Origin: Bradyrhizobium elkanii USDA 76 | GTDB taxonomy: Bacteria; Pseudomonadota; Alphaproteobacteria; Rhizobiales; Xanthobacteraceae | Direction: 5' to 3' | Assembly (NCBI RefSeq): GCF_023278185.1 | Contig: NZ_CP066356.1 | Location: 1,356,001 to 1,420,000, forward strand | DNA: 64,000 bases | Shown here: positions 8,742 through 17,677 of the stretch, piece by piece | How the letters are laid out: each line of letters starts with the position of its first letter | How positions within the stretch are numbered: position 1 is the first letter of the stretch | Program-made: the position numbers and the translations under genes | Notes under the pieces: generated by a model | Databases searched by the model: none | What the model was told of the DNA's origin: nothing | The model's input: the letters and a program-made list of their open reading frames with translations, nothing else

Positions 8742-9315
8742 ATGGGGGGGCTGAGCATGGCAACGCGGAAGGAACTGACGGCGGCGGCAGGTGTGCGTTA
8801 TCGGCATTCGGATCGCGCGAAGAAGGCGCGAATATTAGACGAGTTCGTCGACATCACTGGGTTTCATCGCAAGCATGCGATGCGACTACTTCGAGGCCAG
8901 GAAGACGCACGCCCAGGCCGACGGCCGCGACGTCGGATCTATAATGAGGCAGAACACAACGCGCTCGTGCTCCTTTGGGAAGCGTCGGACCGGATCTGCG
9001 GGAAGCGGCTGAAGGCGTTAATGCCTGCGCTGATTGAGGCGATGGATCGGCATGGCCACCTCGATCTTGCCCCCGAGATCCGCGCCAAGCTTTTGGCGAT
9101 GAGCGCTGCGACGATTGACCGCGTATTGGTGCCGATCCGAGAAAAATTGGGTCGCAAACGCCGGCGGCACACAGCGCATTCTCTGCGTCGCAGTGTTCCA
9201 ATACGGACGTCGGCGGATTGGAACGATCCGGCGCCAGGATTCGTCGAGGCTGACCTTGTAGCGCATAGCGGACTATCTGCGCGCGGCAGCTTTATCCAGA
9301 CCCTCGTGCTCACGG
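8742..9315 (+). pseudogene. ISNCY/IS481-like transposase, 3' truncated
   Basis: Reading from MGGLSMATRKELTAAAGVRY gives an N-terminal helix-turn-helix region (ITGFHRKHAMRLLRG), a middle part (LLWEASDRICGKRLKALMPAL) and the start of the integrase core (WNDPAPGFVEADLVAHSG, GSFIQTLVLTD). The sequence leaves the family right after TLVLTD, near 9315. The missing DDE Asp/Glu residues make it inactive. The DNA beyond belongs to another broken gene on the opposite strand. Confidence 0.75.
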
Positions 9316-9451
9316 ACAGGCGACGGGCGACGTCCCATGGCTTACGCGTGTGCTCGCGGGTGTAGGCCCGGAAGATCGGCTCCAACTTTCCGAACAGCTT
9401 TCCCAGGTCGACCTCGTTCGAATTGAAGTGGATCATCTCGGCTTCGGTCAT
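9316..9451 (-). pseudogene. N-terminal fragment of an unrecognised gene, interrupted at the transposase junction
   Basis: From ATG 9451 the minus strand reads MTEAEMIHFNSNEVDLGKLF then GKLEPIFRAYTREHTRKPWD and breaks at the ISNCY-like junction after about 45 residues. It looks like a real protein N-terminus (charged helix, no low-complexity bias) but I do not recognise it. Confidence 0.45.
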
Positions 9452-9505
9452 CGGGGCTCGTGAATCCTCGACTAGCCGCTTGCCTCCCGCAGGGATGAGA
9501 CGAGG

Positions 9506-10186
9506 CTACGCTCCCTGTGGCGGAGGCGCTACTTCCTCCGCCGGCGCGGCAGGCATAGTCACCGTTACACCGATCCGGAAGAAGACCGGCCTGAGCGCCT
9601 CCTTGTGTATGAAGGAGATCTCATCCCCTCTCATGTTGATGAAGTCGCCCACATCGAAGATCGGAAGTTCGGAGTGGCAAGCGAACGTCGTAGTTTCTCC
9701 GTTACTTGAGTCGAGATACTCCACGGTGACGGCGTTCTCGTCGCTGTTGCGGTCCACCGCGAGCACGATGAGCACCGTCCATTCGTCGGGGGCTCGACGA
9801 CCGAACACTTTGTTATCAAACAGGCCGACGACGTTGGCAGCAGAAATCAACTCCTGCACGGCCCCGCGGGCCCGCCGTTGCGGCGACCGGTCCTTGGGTC
9901 GGTAATCCCTCGGTCTGTACAGGGGTGTTTGGGCCAAGGCGGACCCAGATGGTCGAAGAACACGCGGCTGCCGTGTTCGTTTGTGTAAAAAAGTACATTC
10001 GGGTTAACGCGCGTTCAAATTGACGTAGCAAGCCGGTACCGATCTGGCTGACCCCCGTTTCAAGAGATTCTTGGCGTCGCGCCGGCGCATGTCGGACACC
10101 AACCGCGCACGTTCGGAATACGATAGGCGACCGTGGTTTACGCACCATCCGCAAGTGCAGTTCGTATAGTGATTGTACCCAGGCAC
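9506..10186 (-). pseudogene. Zinc-ribbon protein gene broken by stop and frameshift
   Basis: From ATG 10186 the protein starts MPGYNHYTNCTCGWCVNHGR (CxCxxC zinc-ribbon-like) and runs to VNLNAR before a TAA near 10004. In a neighbouring frame it resumes as LFYTNEHGSRVFFDHLGPPW with PKHPCTDRG. The distal part lies in a third frame: LISAANVVGLFDNKVFG, WTVLIVLAVDRNSDENA, HSELPIFDVGDFINMRGDE, ending PPPQGA at 9506. The continuity of protein-like sequence across three frames suggests one original gene of about 220 codons. The distal 9506-9859/9937 frame could also be a separate gene started by GTG or TTG. Confidence 0.5.
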
Positions 10187-10205
10187 AGCGAGTCTCTGGC
10201 GGTCT

Positions 10206-11478
10206 CTAATCGAGCCGATCGCGATGAGTAAATTTATCGATGATCTCGGCGTATCCGATCAGCTCAGCCGAATAGCTACCGTTGCCGCTTGCGGAACCTT
10301 TATGTTTCAGCTCTCGCTGCAAAGTCGGCTCGACGGCGCGTGTGAACACGTCAAGCAGCTGCTCGGCACGCAAGGTCGGGACAGCCGATTGCGCCTGAAA
10401 GTATTTCTCGCGCAGGCGTTCGACCGCCGGGGCACGTGCTCCATCCTGTTTGACCGCGATCGGCTGCACCACGACACGGCGTTCGCCGTTACCACCAGAT
10501 GTCTCAACCATCCAGAGCGACAGCAGCACCTGCCCGCCAACCTCGCCCGACACTGCAATTCCGAGATTCTCTGGCGGCAAATTGCGCCAACGTTCCAGCT
10601 CTTCCTGTACCAACGGATGGTCTAAGCCCATCAACTGCAGTTCGTCCTGATTCGTCGCAGCTTCGCGGTTCAAAGTGAAGCGCGCACGGCGAGTGCCTTC
10701 CGCGGTGATGAGGTCGTAGGTTGCGTCATCCAGCTTGATCAGCTTCTGCTGGAGGTCTGCGGCCGCAGTCGAGAAGAAACGCACTAGCCAATCCAGACTG
10801 GACGAGACATCCGAGAAGGCTTGTAGTCATCAAGGCTGAAGCCATCGAGGTCTTGAAACAAGTCAAACACCACTTGTCGCGCTTCGCGCGAGTTCGACAG
10901 CGCGGCTTCTAGTTCCACCTGGGTGCGCTTCAGCGCGGGGTCGGAAAGCGCCTCCTGATAAAGGCGGTCATCATTCAGCCGCTCGGACAACTGCCCGAGA
11001 ATCTGCGCTTGCAAGTCCTCCGCCGCGTTGCCTTGTTCATCCACCTTTCCGACCGTGCGTGCGATCTCGGTCAGCTTCTCGTCCAGCAGCAGAAAGATAC
11101 GTCCTTCGATGGTATCCGAGAGAACGAGATGGTAAACCTGTGCGGTGTCACGTTGACCGTAGCGATGGATGCGCCCAATGCGTATGCTCCATATCCATCG
11201 GATTCCACGGCAGATCGAAGCTGAACAGGATTCGCGCGAACTGCAGATTGATGCCTTCGCGTCCTGCTGCCGTGCAAACCAGCACACGCGGGCCATCCTT
11301 TTGGCAGAAGCGGCGCTCGGCCGCCACCTTGGCTCTGTGGTCACCACCGCGCAGCACCACGACGCCCTGACCGGGGAACGTCTGCTCGATCTCGCGGGCG
11401 ATCATATCGACTGTGCCGAGGTAGGTGGCGAAGACCACAATCTTGTCACTCGGATTCTGTCGCCACAGAGTTCGCTGG
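10206..11478 (-). pseudogene. SNF2/RapA-type helicase C-terminal half, frameshifted
   Basis: Minus-strand text includes helicase motif IV/V regions ([51 protein letters not shown]) and motif VI ([17 protein letters not shown]). The frame breaks between WNPMDME and the [10 protein letters not shown] stretch (near 11195) and again near 10800, after which the C-terminal domain continues (STAAADLQQKLIKLDDATYD ... YAEIIDKFTHRDRLD). The N-terminal helicase lobe is absent beyond ~11478, where acetyl-CoA synthetase DNA begins on the other strand. Such helicases occur in DISARM-like defence loci, but no partner genes remain here. Confidence 0.75.
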
Positions 11479-11833
11479 TCGCGCATGAGGCGGTGTCTGA
11501 AGCCGCCGTCGTCGGCTATCCGCACGACATCAAGGGCCAGGGCATCTATGCCTATGTCACGCTGATGAAGGGCACCGAGCCGACCGAAGCCTTGCGCAAG
11601 GAGCTCGTCGCCTGGGTCCGCAAGGACATTCGGCCCGATCGCCTCGCCCGACCTGATCCAGTTCACGCCCGGCTTGCCGAAGACGAGCTCCGGCAAGATC
11701 ATGCGCCCGCATCCTGCGCAAGATCGCCGAGGACGAACCGTCCAGCCTCGGCGACACCTCGACCCCGGCCGATCCGGCCGCGGTCGACGACCTCGTGCAG
11801 AACCGGCAGAACAAGAGGGGTGCGCAGGCGTAG
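11479..11833 (+). pseudogene. acsA: Acetyl-CoA synthetase C-terminal fragment, frameshifted
   Basis: The plus strand reads [20 protein letters not shown] then [20 protein letters not shown], shifts frame at about 11625 ([20 protein letters not shown], the acetylatable-Lys motif) and again near 11700 ([19 protein letters not shown]), ending NKRGAQA and TAG at 11833. This is the last ~115 residues of acetyl-CoA synthetase, with two frameshifts and no 5' part. It is fused tail-to-head with the helicase remnant. Confidence 0.8.
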
Positions 11834-11955
11834 GAAAGTGACCGTATCGTACCAACCCAATGCTCGAACCTGTGGAGACAACGCTGTGAGCTATCGACCG
11901 GCAATATGTTGCGAGCGGACGTATCCCAAGGAACGCCAATCGGGATAACGGTTAG

Positions 11956-11989
11956 CCGAGGTCCGGGCTCAAACCCGACGCCTCCACCA
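11956..11989 (+). other. Possible tmRNA/tRNA 3'-end remnant (integration site scar)
   Basis: The DNA ends GGGCTCAAACCCGACG then CCTCCACCA: a T-loop-like CTCAAA between G-rich and C-rich arms, then an acceptor-like strand ending CCA. It resembles the 3' end of ssrA, a common integration target, but pairing is imperfect and no 5' part is seen. Given two integrase remnants in the region, an att scar is plausible but unproven. Confidence 0.2.
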
Positions 11990-12067
11990 TATCGAAGCTA
12001 GTCGTCCGTGAAGATCGGCTAAGCGATTGAGGCAGAATCGCATTTGCTGGTGTGGACTGTTTTTGGA

Positions 12068-12106
12068 TTGCAAGGTTTTGATGTTTCGAGCCTCGGAACC
12101 TTGCAA
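12068..12106. repeat. 10-bp inverted repeat before the IS5-type transposase
   Basis: TTGCAAGGTT (12068-12077) and AACCTTGCAA (12097-12106) are perfect inverted arms, followed by TTTCATTTTC. It may be a terminator that shields the insertion sequence or part of its left end. No matching copy is seen to the right of the transposase gene. Confidence 0.5.
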
Positions 12107-12168
12107 TTTCATTTTCAGGATTCAGTCGAATCGCCAGTCATGATTCCGTGGTCGCGTCGGAGGTGACG

Positions 12169-13515
12169 ATGCGACCGAAGAAGCAAAGGACGACGGGATC
12201 TGGCGATCTGTTCCGGGCCAGGCTGGACCAGATCATCAACATGAAGCACGAGCTGGTTCAGCTCGCCGGCAAGGTCGATTGGGACTGGATCGACGGCGAG
12301 ATCGCGCCGCTCTACAGCGAGAACGGTCGGCCGGGGATCGCGACCCGCTTCGTGATCGGGCTGCTGCTGCTCAAGCAGATTTACGGCCTGTCCGATGAGG
12401 GGGTGTGCGAGCGCTGGGTCCACGACCCGTATTTCCAGTACTTCACCGGCGAAGAGTTCTTTCAGCACGCGTTTCCGCACGAGCGCTCGGACCTGAGCCA
12501 CTGGCGCAAGCGGCTCGGCGACAAGCTGGAGCTGTTGCTGGCCGAGAGCCTGCGGGTGGCGCACGAGGCCGGCGCGTTACGCAGCCAGGACCTCAAGCGG
12601 GTCACGGTCGATACCACCGTGCAGCCGAAGGCCATCACCTTCCCGACCGATGCCAAGCTGCTGCACGCGGCGATCAGGGGGCTCAACCGCCTGGCGAGGA
12701 AGCACGGGGTCAGGCTGCGGCAGTCCTATCTTCGCATTGCCAAGACCGCGGCCATGATGGCGGGACGCTACGCCCATGCCAAGCAATTCAAGCGGCATCA
12801 GCGGCAGTTGCGTATCCTGCGCAGCCGGCTGGGCCGGATCATCCGCGATATCCGCCGCAAGATCGAAGGTCAGGCCGTGCTCGAGAACGCGTTCGCCCTC
12901 CCGCTCGGCCGGGCCTCGCAGATCCGCTCGCAGCAGCAGCGCCAGCGCGGCTGGAAGCTCTATTCCTTCCACGCCCCGGAGGTGGAGTGCATCGGCAAGG
13001 GCAAAGCAGCCGCGCCTTACGAGTTCGGTGTCAAAGCCTCCATCGTCACCAACAACCGCCGTGCTCCCGGTGGCCTGTTCGTGCTGCACGCCAGGGCGCT
13101 GCCCGATAACCCCTACGACGGTCATACCTTGCGCGACGTCATCGACCGCACCGAGACACTCACCGGCTGCGCGATCGAGCGGGCCTATGCCGACAAGGGA
13201 TATCGCGGCCACGACGCACAGAACCCGCGCCGTGTCTTCATCTCCGGCCAGAAGCGCGGGGTCTTCGGTATCATCAGGCGCGAGCTGCGCCGCCGCTCCG
13301 CCATCGAACCCATCATCGGACACCTGAAGACCGATGGTCACCTCGGCCGCTGCTACCTCAAAGGCCGCGCCGGAGACGCCGCCAACGTCATCCTCTCAGC
13401 CGTCGGCCACAACTTCCGCCGCATCCTCGCCTGGCTGAGGGGTCTTTGGCGCCTCTTCCTGGCCACCCTCATCGCAGCCATCAGCGACCGCTCACCGCTG
13501 CAATCGGCTTCTTAA
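12169..13515 (+). CDS. IS5-family transposase, apparently intact
   Basis: 448 residues. The N-terminal domain (LVQLAGKVDWDWIDGEIAPL, GLLLLKQIYGLSDEGVCERW) is followed by the DDE core: first Asp in VTVDTTVQPKAI, second in YADKGYRGHD, and Glu in the RRRSAIEPIIGHLKTDGHLG signature. A basic insertion lies between. No stop or frameshift, so the element could be active. ATG 12169 has GGAGG five bases before it; an in-frame GTG at 12148 would add 7 residues. Terminal repeats were not found with certainty. Confidence 0.88.
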   Translation: MRPKKQRTTGSGDLFRARLDQIINMKHELVQLAGKVDWDWIDGEIAPLYSENGRPGIATRFVIGLLLLKQIYGLSDEGVCERWVHDPYFQYFTGEEFFQHAFPHERSDLSHWRKRLGDKLELLLAESLRVAHEAGALRSQDLKRVTVDTTVQPKAITFPTDAKLLHAAIRGLNRLARKHGVRLRQSYLRIAKTAAMMAGRYAHAKQFKRHQRQLRILRSRLGRIIRDIRRKIEGQAVLENAFALPLGRASQIRSQQQRQRGWKLYSFHAPEVECIGKGKAAAPYEFGVKASIVTNNRRAPGGLFVLHARALPDNPYDGHTLRDVIDRTETLTGCAIERAYADKGYRGHDAQNPRRVFISGQKRGVFGIIRRELRRRSAIEPIIGHLKTDGHLGRCYLKGRAGDAANVILSAVGHNFRRILAWLRGLWRLFLATLIAAISDRSPLQSAS

Positions 13516-13533
13516 CGGACGACAAGCTAGCGT

Positions 13534-13567
13534 GCCGCTTCCGGCTCAGCGTGGGGATGGAAGCGGC
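13534..13567. terminator. Hairpin after IS5-type transposase
   Basis: GCCGCTTCC (13534-13542) pairs perfectly with GGAAGCGGC (13559-13567). No T-tract follows on the plus strand, so it may be a structural IS end rather than an intrinsic terminator. Confidence 0.4.
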
Positions 13568-13634
13568 AAGCCTATGTCTGTTTACTGTTTGGCCCGAGTG
13601 ATAGTGCGCCGTTGGACTGGGCGGGCGTGATGCA

Positions 13635-13648
13635 TTGACCCGCGTCAA
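13635..13648. promoter_or_regulatory. FixK/FNR-type box
   Basis: TTGACCCGCGTCAA, a full TTGA-N6-TCAA palindrome, 55 bases before the cytochrome c ATG at 13704. First box at the left edge of the island. Confidence 0.8.
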
Positions 13649-13703
13649 ACCAAGGGCGATCCAATACTGCTAAAAGCGCGTATCCGAAAAACTGGGGCAT
13701 GAT

Positions 13704-14153
13704 ATGATTATCTGTGGCCTGAAGTCTTTCATGATTGCTGGTCTGACCGCTGGTTTCGCCGCGGCCGCTCACGCTGAAGACGCCGATGTTGGCAAGGCGG
13801 AATTTCAAGCTTCGTGCGCAAGCTGTCATGGCGTGGATGGAAAGGGCAAAGGACCCGTTGCTGGGCAGCTGAGTGTGCCGCCTGCCGATTTGACGGCCTT
13901 GGCCAAGAACAACAACGGGGTCTTTCCTATTACCGCCGTCTACGAAGCCATCGACGGGCGGAGAACAATATCCGCGCACGGCACCCACGAAATGCCGATT
14001 TGGGGGGAACGGTTCAACCCCGTCAAGAACTTGCCTCACATTGTCGATCCGGCCTACGACGCGCTCGATCCTTCCCGGGATTTGCGGGAGGTCGTCGTGC
14101 GAACACGAATCCTTGCCATTATCGATTATCTGAACCGCATTCAGCAGAAGTAG
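13704..14153 (+). CDS. Periplasmic c-type cytochrome
   Basis: 149 residues with a signal peptide (SFMIAGLTAGFAAAAHAED). One haem c site CASCH at residues 38-42 and a probable distal Met in HEMPIWG (Met98). The Cys-to-Met spacing and the GKGKGPVAGQL loop resemble mono-haem class I cytochromes. Likely carries electrons in the periplasm during microoxic growth. It has its own FixK-type box and lies next to an insertion element that marks the left edge of the island. Confidence 0.9.
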   Translation: MIICGLKSFMIAGLTAGFAAAAHAEDADVGKAEFQASCASCHGVDGKGKGPVAGQLSVPPADLTALAKNNNGVFPITAVYEAIDGRRTISAHGTHEMPIWGERFNPVKNLPHIVDPAYDALDPSRDLREVVVRTRILAIIDYLNRIQQK

Positions 14154-14244
14154 CGCGCCGCGAAAGCTCCATGGGGTCCCCCGGCTACGCAATCTGCCGC
14201 AATAGATGGGCGGCAACCGCACGCGCGTCCAGGCGCTCCCATCA

Positions 14245-14258
14245 TTGATCCCCATCAA
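14245..14258. promoter_or_regulatory. FixK/FNR-type box
   Basis: TTGATCCCCATCAA, full match, 51 bases before ATG 14310. Confidence 0.8.
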
Positions 14259-14309
14259 GGCGGCTGCGAGCAAAGCCGGTAATGGTCATACGGAAACGGA
14301 GGATCGACG

Positions 14310-14810
14310 ATGACCGGCATAGTGCTCGACGCCCAGCAAATTCAGAACGCCCAAGCGCCCGTTCGCCTCTGGCTTGAGCAGCAGATTTCGGCCGCTCTCG
14401 GTCCGAGGCCGGCACCCGGAGCGTCGTCGCCCCGCCTGGTTGCCTGCACGGAAGCCCAGGCAGCGAACCTCCTCAATCGAATCAGGCAAGCGCCATCTGC
14501 GGTAGAAGTGTTCTTCGGACTCGCCCATCCTGAGATCTCGTTCGGTGACCCGCCGGTCGTGACGTTCCGGCTTCTCGATCTTCAGCGTCGCGCCGGCATG
14601 CAGAACATCGCCAAGCTCCTGGAATGTCTCGACCTCATCAACCGGTCATTTGCGGAAATATGTGGTGATCCGGCAACGCGTTTCTGTGACTTTGACGCCG
14701 CAGGGCATTGCTCGCTTCTGCCAGCCACTCAGTGCAGCATCGCCGCATTGTGGAAGGCGATCATTGCGGCGGAGCGGCCCGGCGTGCTGCCGATCGCCGC
14801 TGCCGAGTAG
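14310..14810 (+). CDS. Hypothetical protein, FixK-box controlled
   Basis: 166 residues starting MTGIVLDAQQIQNAQAPVRL. Predicted cytosolic, mostly helical, with four cysteines in its C-terminal half (LLECLD, EICGD, RFCDFD, GHCSLLPATQC) that could bind metal. A GGAGG site lies before the ATG. No family recognised. It is followed 16 bases later by a serine protease gene and probably forms an operon with it. Confidence 0.7.
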   Translation: MTGIVLDAQQIQNAQAPVRLWLEQQISAALGPRPAPGASSPRLVACTEAQAANLLNRIRQAPSAVEVFFGLAHPEISFGDPPVVTFRLLDLQRRAGMQNIAKLLECLDLINRSFAEICGDPATRFCDFDAAGHCSLLPATQCSIAALWKAIIAAERPGVLPIAAAE

Positions 14811-14826
14811 ACGGGGCGGGCGCGAG

Positions 14827-15597
14827 ATGAGCCCGAAAAGATCATGCCGCAAGTCGGCGCGGAAATGGTCGGAACGTCCGTTGTCATTCATCGTCGCCGT
14901 GACGTGCATGCTCCTGCTCTGGCCTAGACTGGTGCAAGCAGGGGAAATCCGGGATGTGCAAACTCTTGCGCCCCTGGTCGGGAAGGTTATCCAAAGTGTC
15001 GTCGGCATAACGGCCAGCACGGAGACGGCGGCAGCCTCCCGGTCAGGGAATTCCGGTCCCGAACTGCCCAGCGACCCGCGTCCCGCGACGAAAGATGTTT
15101 ACGGCGCAGGCGTCATCATCAAGGCAGAGTCCGGATTGATCGTGACGAGCAATCATGTGGTCAGCGGCGCCAAGACACTCTCGGTCCGATTGTCGGATGG
15201 GCGCCAGCTTGACGCTAGGTTCGTTGCGGCCGACGAGCGATACGATCTGGCGATGCTGAGGATTTCGGCCTCCGGCCTGACCGCGGCCCGCATCGGCCGA
15301 TCGGTCGACGCCGAGCCTGGCGATTTCGTCCTTGCGGCCGGTGGCTCCTTGAAATCCACTCCGAGCGTCAGCTTTGGCATCGTCAGCGCTCTGCATCGTT
15401 CGCGGCCCGGAAGCCCTTGCCGGGATCTCATTCAGACCGATGCCTTGCTGGATCGCGGCAGCGCAGGTGGGCCGCTGTTCAATCTGCGGGGCGAAGTGAT
15501 CGGCATTGTTGCCGCCAGCACCGGCGAGACCGAATCCGAGCGCGCCTTTGCGATTCCCTCGGATGCCATCGATCGCCTCTACATCAGAATGAATTAG
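14827..15597 (+). CDS. Periplasmic trypsin-like serine protease (HtrA-type core, no PDZ)
   Basis: 256 residues from ATG 14827 (GCGAG upstream). A signal anchor is at residues 19-38. The S1C catalytic triad is complete: His110 in TSNHVV, Asp140 in RYDLAML, Ser212 in DRGSAGGPL. It ends right after the protease domain (SDAIDRLYIRMN), so unlike DegP/DegS there is no PDZ domain and regulation must differ. Probably degrades damaged envelope proteins under low oxygen. Co-directional with the 14310 gene. Confidence 0.88.
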   Translation: MSPKRSCRKSARKWSERPLSFIVAVTCMLLLWPRLVQAGEIRDVQTLAPLVGKVIQSVVGITASTETAAASRSGNSGPELPSDPRPATKDVYGAGVIIKAESGLIVTSNHVVSGAKTLSVRLSDGRQLDARFVAADERYDLAMLRISASGLTAARIGRSVDAEPGDFVLAAGGSLKSTPSVSFGIVSALHRSRPGSPCRDLIQTDALLDRGSAGGPLFNLRGEVIGIVAASTGETESERAFAIPSDAIDRLYIRMN

Positions 15598-15680
15598 GTA
15601 TTCCGCGGGATCGCGGATCGTTTCGAAGTGCGACCGATTTGACTACCTAATGGTGATTGCTTGATGATCGTGCACCCGGA

Positions 15681-16367
15681 TCAGTAGGCCATGATCGGCG
15701 TTTCCAGCAGGTGATCGTTCACAGCAACGACACCGGGAATTGCCTCCGCGGCAATCCGGATCGCTGTGCGCTCGGCGGCGGATGGCGCATATCCCCACAG
15801 GTCGACGATGCCGTTCTGTACGGTCGCAGTCAGATTGAACGTGTGTGCCCACGGTTGCCCGTGAAGCTCGCCGAGTAATCTCTTCCTGATGACGGAATCG
15901 GCGGGTGACATCTCCAGCTTCGGCCGGGCGCTCGCGACGGCCTGGAGCAGGTTGGCCCGGCTGACGATGCCGAGGAGGTGGCCGGCCTCATCGACGATGG
16001 GGACACGCTTGATGCCATGTTTCTCGAGCAGCATCGCAATTTCATGCAGAGGCGTGTCGGGCGCCGCGGTCACGACCTTGCGGGTCATGATGTCGGCGAT
16101 CTTGACAGCATGGGACTTCACGTAGTCGGACGCCATTTGCGCGTCTCCGACCAAAAGCCGGAGCCACCACGAATACGGGCGCTCGGTGCCGGCTTCAGTC
16201 CGATGCATCAAGTCGCTTTCCGTGACGATTCCGACGAGTTCGCCATCCTTGCCCACCACAGGAACGGCGCTGATGCGGTGCTGGAGCAGCAGGGAAGCAA
16301 CCTGCCGCACCGTTGCGTTGGAGTTCTCCGTGATAACGGGTGACACCATGACATCGCGTGCTTGCAT
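15681..16367 (-). CDS. CBS-CBS-BON protein, paralogue 1
   Basis: 228 residues from ATG 16367. CBS1 (MQARDVMVSPVITENSNATV, residues ~1-55), a Trp-rich linker (YSWWLRLLVG), CBS2 (IADIMTRKVVTAAPDTPLHE, ~90-145) and a BON domain (RKRLLGELHGQPWAHTFNLT ..., ~158-220). It ends NDHLLETPIMAY, so it lacks the DHLC tail seen in four paralogues. CBS pairs usually bind adenine nucleotides; BON domains bind membranes or other proteins. No signal peptide. The box at 16429 is 62 bases upstream, shared with the divergent 16498 gene. Confidence 0.88.
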   Translation of the reverse strand: MQARDVMVSPVITENSNATVRQVASLLLQHRISAVPVVGKDGELVGIVTESDLMHRTEAGTERPYSWWLRLLVGDAQMASDYVKSHAVKIADIMTRKVVTAAPDTPLHEIAMLLEKHGIKRVPIVDEAGHLLGIVSRANLLQAVASARPKLEMSPADSVIRKRLLGELHGQPWAHTFNLTATVQNGIVDLWGYAPSAAERTAIRIAAEAIPGVVAVNDHLLETPIMAY

Positions 16368-16428
16368 GATCGTGCTCTCTGTAGGACGGAAAGATACCCC
16401 ATTCTGTGGGATCGCGCGCATGCGTGAT

Positions 16429-16442
16429 TTGACTCCGATCAA
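16429..16442. promoter_or_regulatory. FixK/FNR-type box, divergent
   Basis: TTGACTCCGATCAA, full match. 62 bases from the CBS-BON start at 16367 (-) and 56 bases from ATG 16498 (+); spacing fits control of both. Confidence 0.82.
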
Positions 16443-16497
16443 TTGATCTAAAGCTTCCGGGCATTAGACAGGATTTTTTGAAGCGGAGGATGTTTGG

Positions 16498-16962
16498 ATG
16501 GCGGGAATTCCAAAGAACGCGCTCGTGCTTGTCGGAAACGGGCGCAAGGCGCTGTTGCTCCGCAACGAAGGCGACAATCAGTTCCCCAACCTGAAGGCGG
16601 AAGCGGTGTTCGAAGATCAGAATCCGCCAACGCACCTACAAGGCACGGACCGTCCAGGACACTTCATAAAAGGGATCGTCTCCGGTCAGCGGGGAGCCGT
16701 CGAACCGACGAACTGGCACGAACTCGAGGAGTATCGGTTCACGAGGCGGATTGCGCGGGCTGCGGAGGAGATTGTTCGGAGTGGAAGGACGACGGCGTTT
16801 GTCATCGCCGCTCCGCCGCGAACGCTGGCACAGCTTCGGGCGACGCTCGCTACCGATGTCAAGCGTCACATCATTGCGGAGATTCCCAAGGATCTGACAA
16901 GGCTTCCCGTCGGGGAAATTGAACGGCACATTGTTGAGGCGCTTGCGTCGCCCACACGATAG
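16498..16962 (+). CDS. Host-attachment/eRF1-like family protein
   Basis: 154 residues: MAGIPKNALVLVGNGRKALL ... ERHIVEALASPTR. The opening beta strands (ALVLVGNGRKALLLRNEG), the FVIAAPPRTLAQLRATL stretch and the C-terminal KDLTRLPVGEIERHI motif fit the bacterial protein family annotated as required for attachment to host cells, a family with an archaeal eRF1/pelota-like fold. Biochemical role not established. ATG 16498 follows GGAGGATGTTTGG. It has a FixK-type box shared with the divergent CBS-BON gene. Confidence 0.8.
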   Translation: MAGIPKNALVLVGNGRKALLLRNEGDNQFPNLKAEAVFEDQNPPTHLQGTDRPGHFIKGIVSGQRGAVEPTNWHELEEYRFTRRIARAAEEIVRSGRTTAFVIAAPPRTLAQLRATLATDVKRHIIAEIPKDLTRLPVGEIERHIVEALASPTR

Positions 16963-16996
16963 GCGACGTGCCGTCGACAGCGTCCCACGAGCAAGT

Positions 16997-17623
16997 TCAA
17001 GAGTAAGTTCGTCTCGTCGTATAGAACAGCCAGATTGCAATGACGGCCAGCAACACTGACATTATCCGCCTGATGAGCATTGTGTTTGCCTGCTTTTCGA
17101 TGCTTGACCGGATGGCGTTCGCTGAAATCACGACAGCCGTATGTATTGCAGTCGCTATCGTGACGTATACCGTCAGCAAGATCGCTATCTGCGGAAGCAG
17201 TGGACGTGCTTGATCGATGAAAGTCGGAAAAATCGATAGATAGAAAACTCCGGCCTTGGGATTGAGTAGATTGGTAATCAAGCCCCTGAAGAAGAATTTG
17301 GTATGTGCCGTCGCCTCGACTGGCTTGGTGATCTCTTGCGGCGCATCGCGCCATCCTTGCCAGGCAAGCCAAAGCAAGGTAGAGCGCGCCACCCAGCGAA
17401 GGGCTTCGTAAAGCGGGTTGGAGGCAGCCACGATAGCTGCAAGGCCGAGCGACGATGCGATCCCAACTCCAAACAAGCCGAAAGCAACACCGGCTGTTGC
17501 GGCAAGACCGGCCCTGCGTCCGGCCGACGCGGCCAGCACCGCGAGATAGCCCATGTTAGGTCCCGGGGTCAGTTCGATGAGCGTGACCGTGAGTGCGAAA
17601 GCAAAGAGAGAGTTTTTACCCAT
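16997..17623 (-). CDS. LysE-family amino-acid exporter
   Basis: 208 residues, six membrane spans. The N-terminus carries the family signature LTPGPNMGYLAVLAAS, followed by FRGLITNLLNPKAGVFYLSI, also typical of LysE/RhtB. Probably exports an amino acid or homoserine-like solute from the cytosol. A FixK-type box lies 55 bases before ATG 17623, unusual for this family and suggesting metabolite overflow under low oxygen. Confidence 0.9.
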   Translation of the reverse strand: MGKNSLFAFALTVTLIELTPGPNMGYLAVLAASAGRRAGLAATAGVAFGLFGVGIASSLGLAAIVAASNPLYEALRWVARSTLLWLAWQGWRDAPQEITKPVEATAHTKFFFRGLITNLLNPKAGVFYLSIFPTFIDQARPLLPQIAILLTVYVTIATAIHTAVVISANAIRSSIEKQANTMLIRRIMSVLLAVIAIWLFYTTRRTYS

Positions 17624-17677
17624 GGATCGATCCCTGCGCTTCCGAGGCGGGGTTGCCCTAGATGTTGGTCTGATGGC

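Larger units (their letters stand above)
11834..12147. other. Intergenic scar between acs remnant and IS5-type element
   Basis: No gene seen. It contains a tRNA/tmRNA-like 3' end (11956-11989) and a perfect inverted repeat (12068-12106) just before the transposase gene. Confidence 0.5.

Noticed and set aside
12068..13567. Assigning exact ends to the IS5-type element
   Set aside because: The left 10-bp inverted repeat has no matching copy on the right, and no target duplication could be read.
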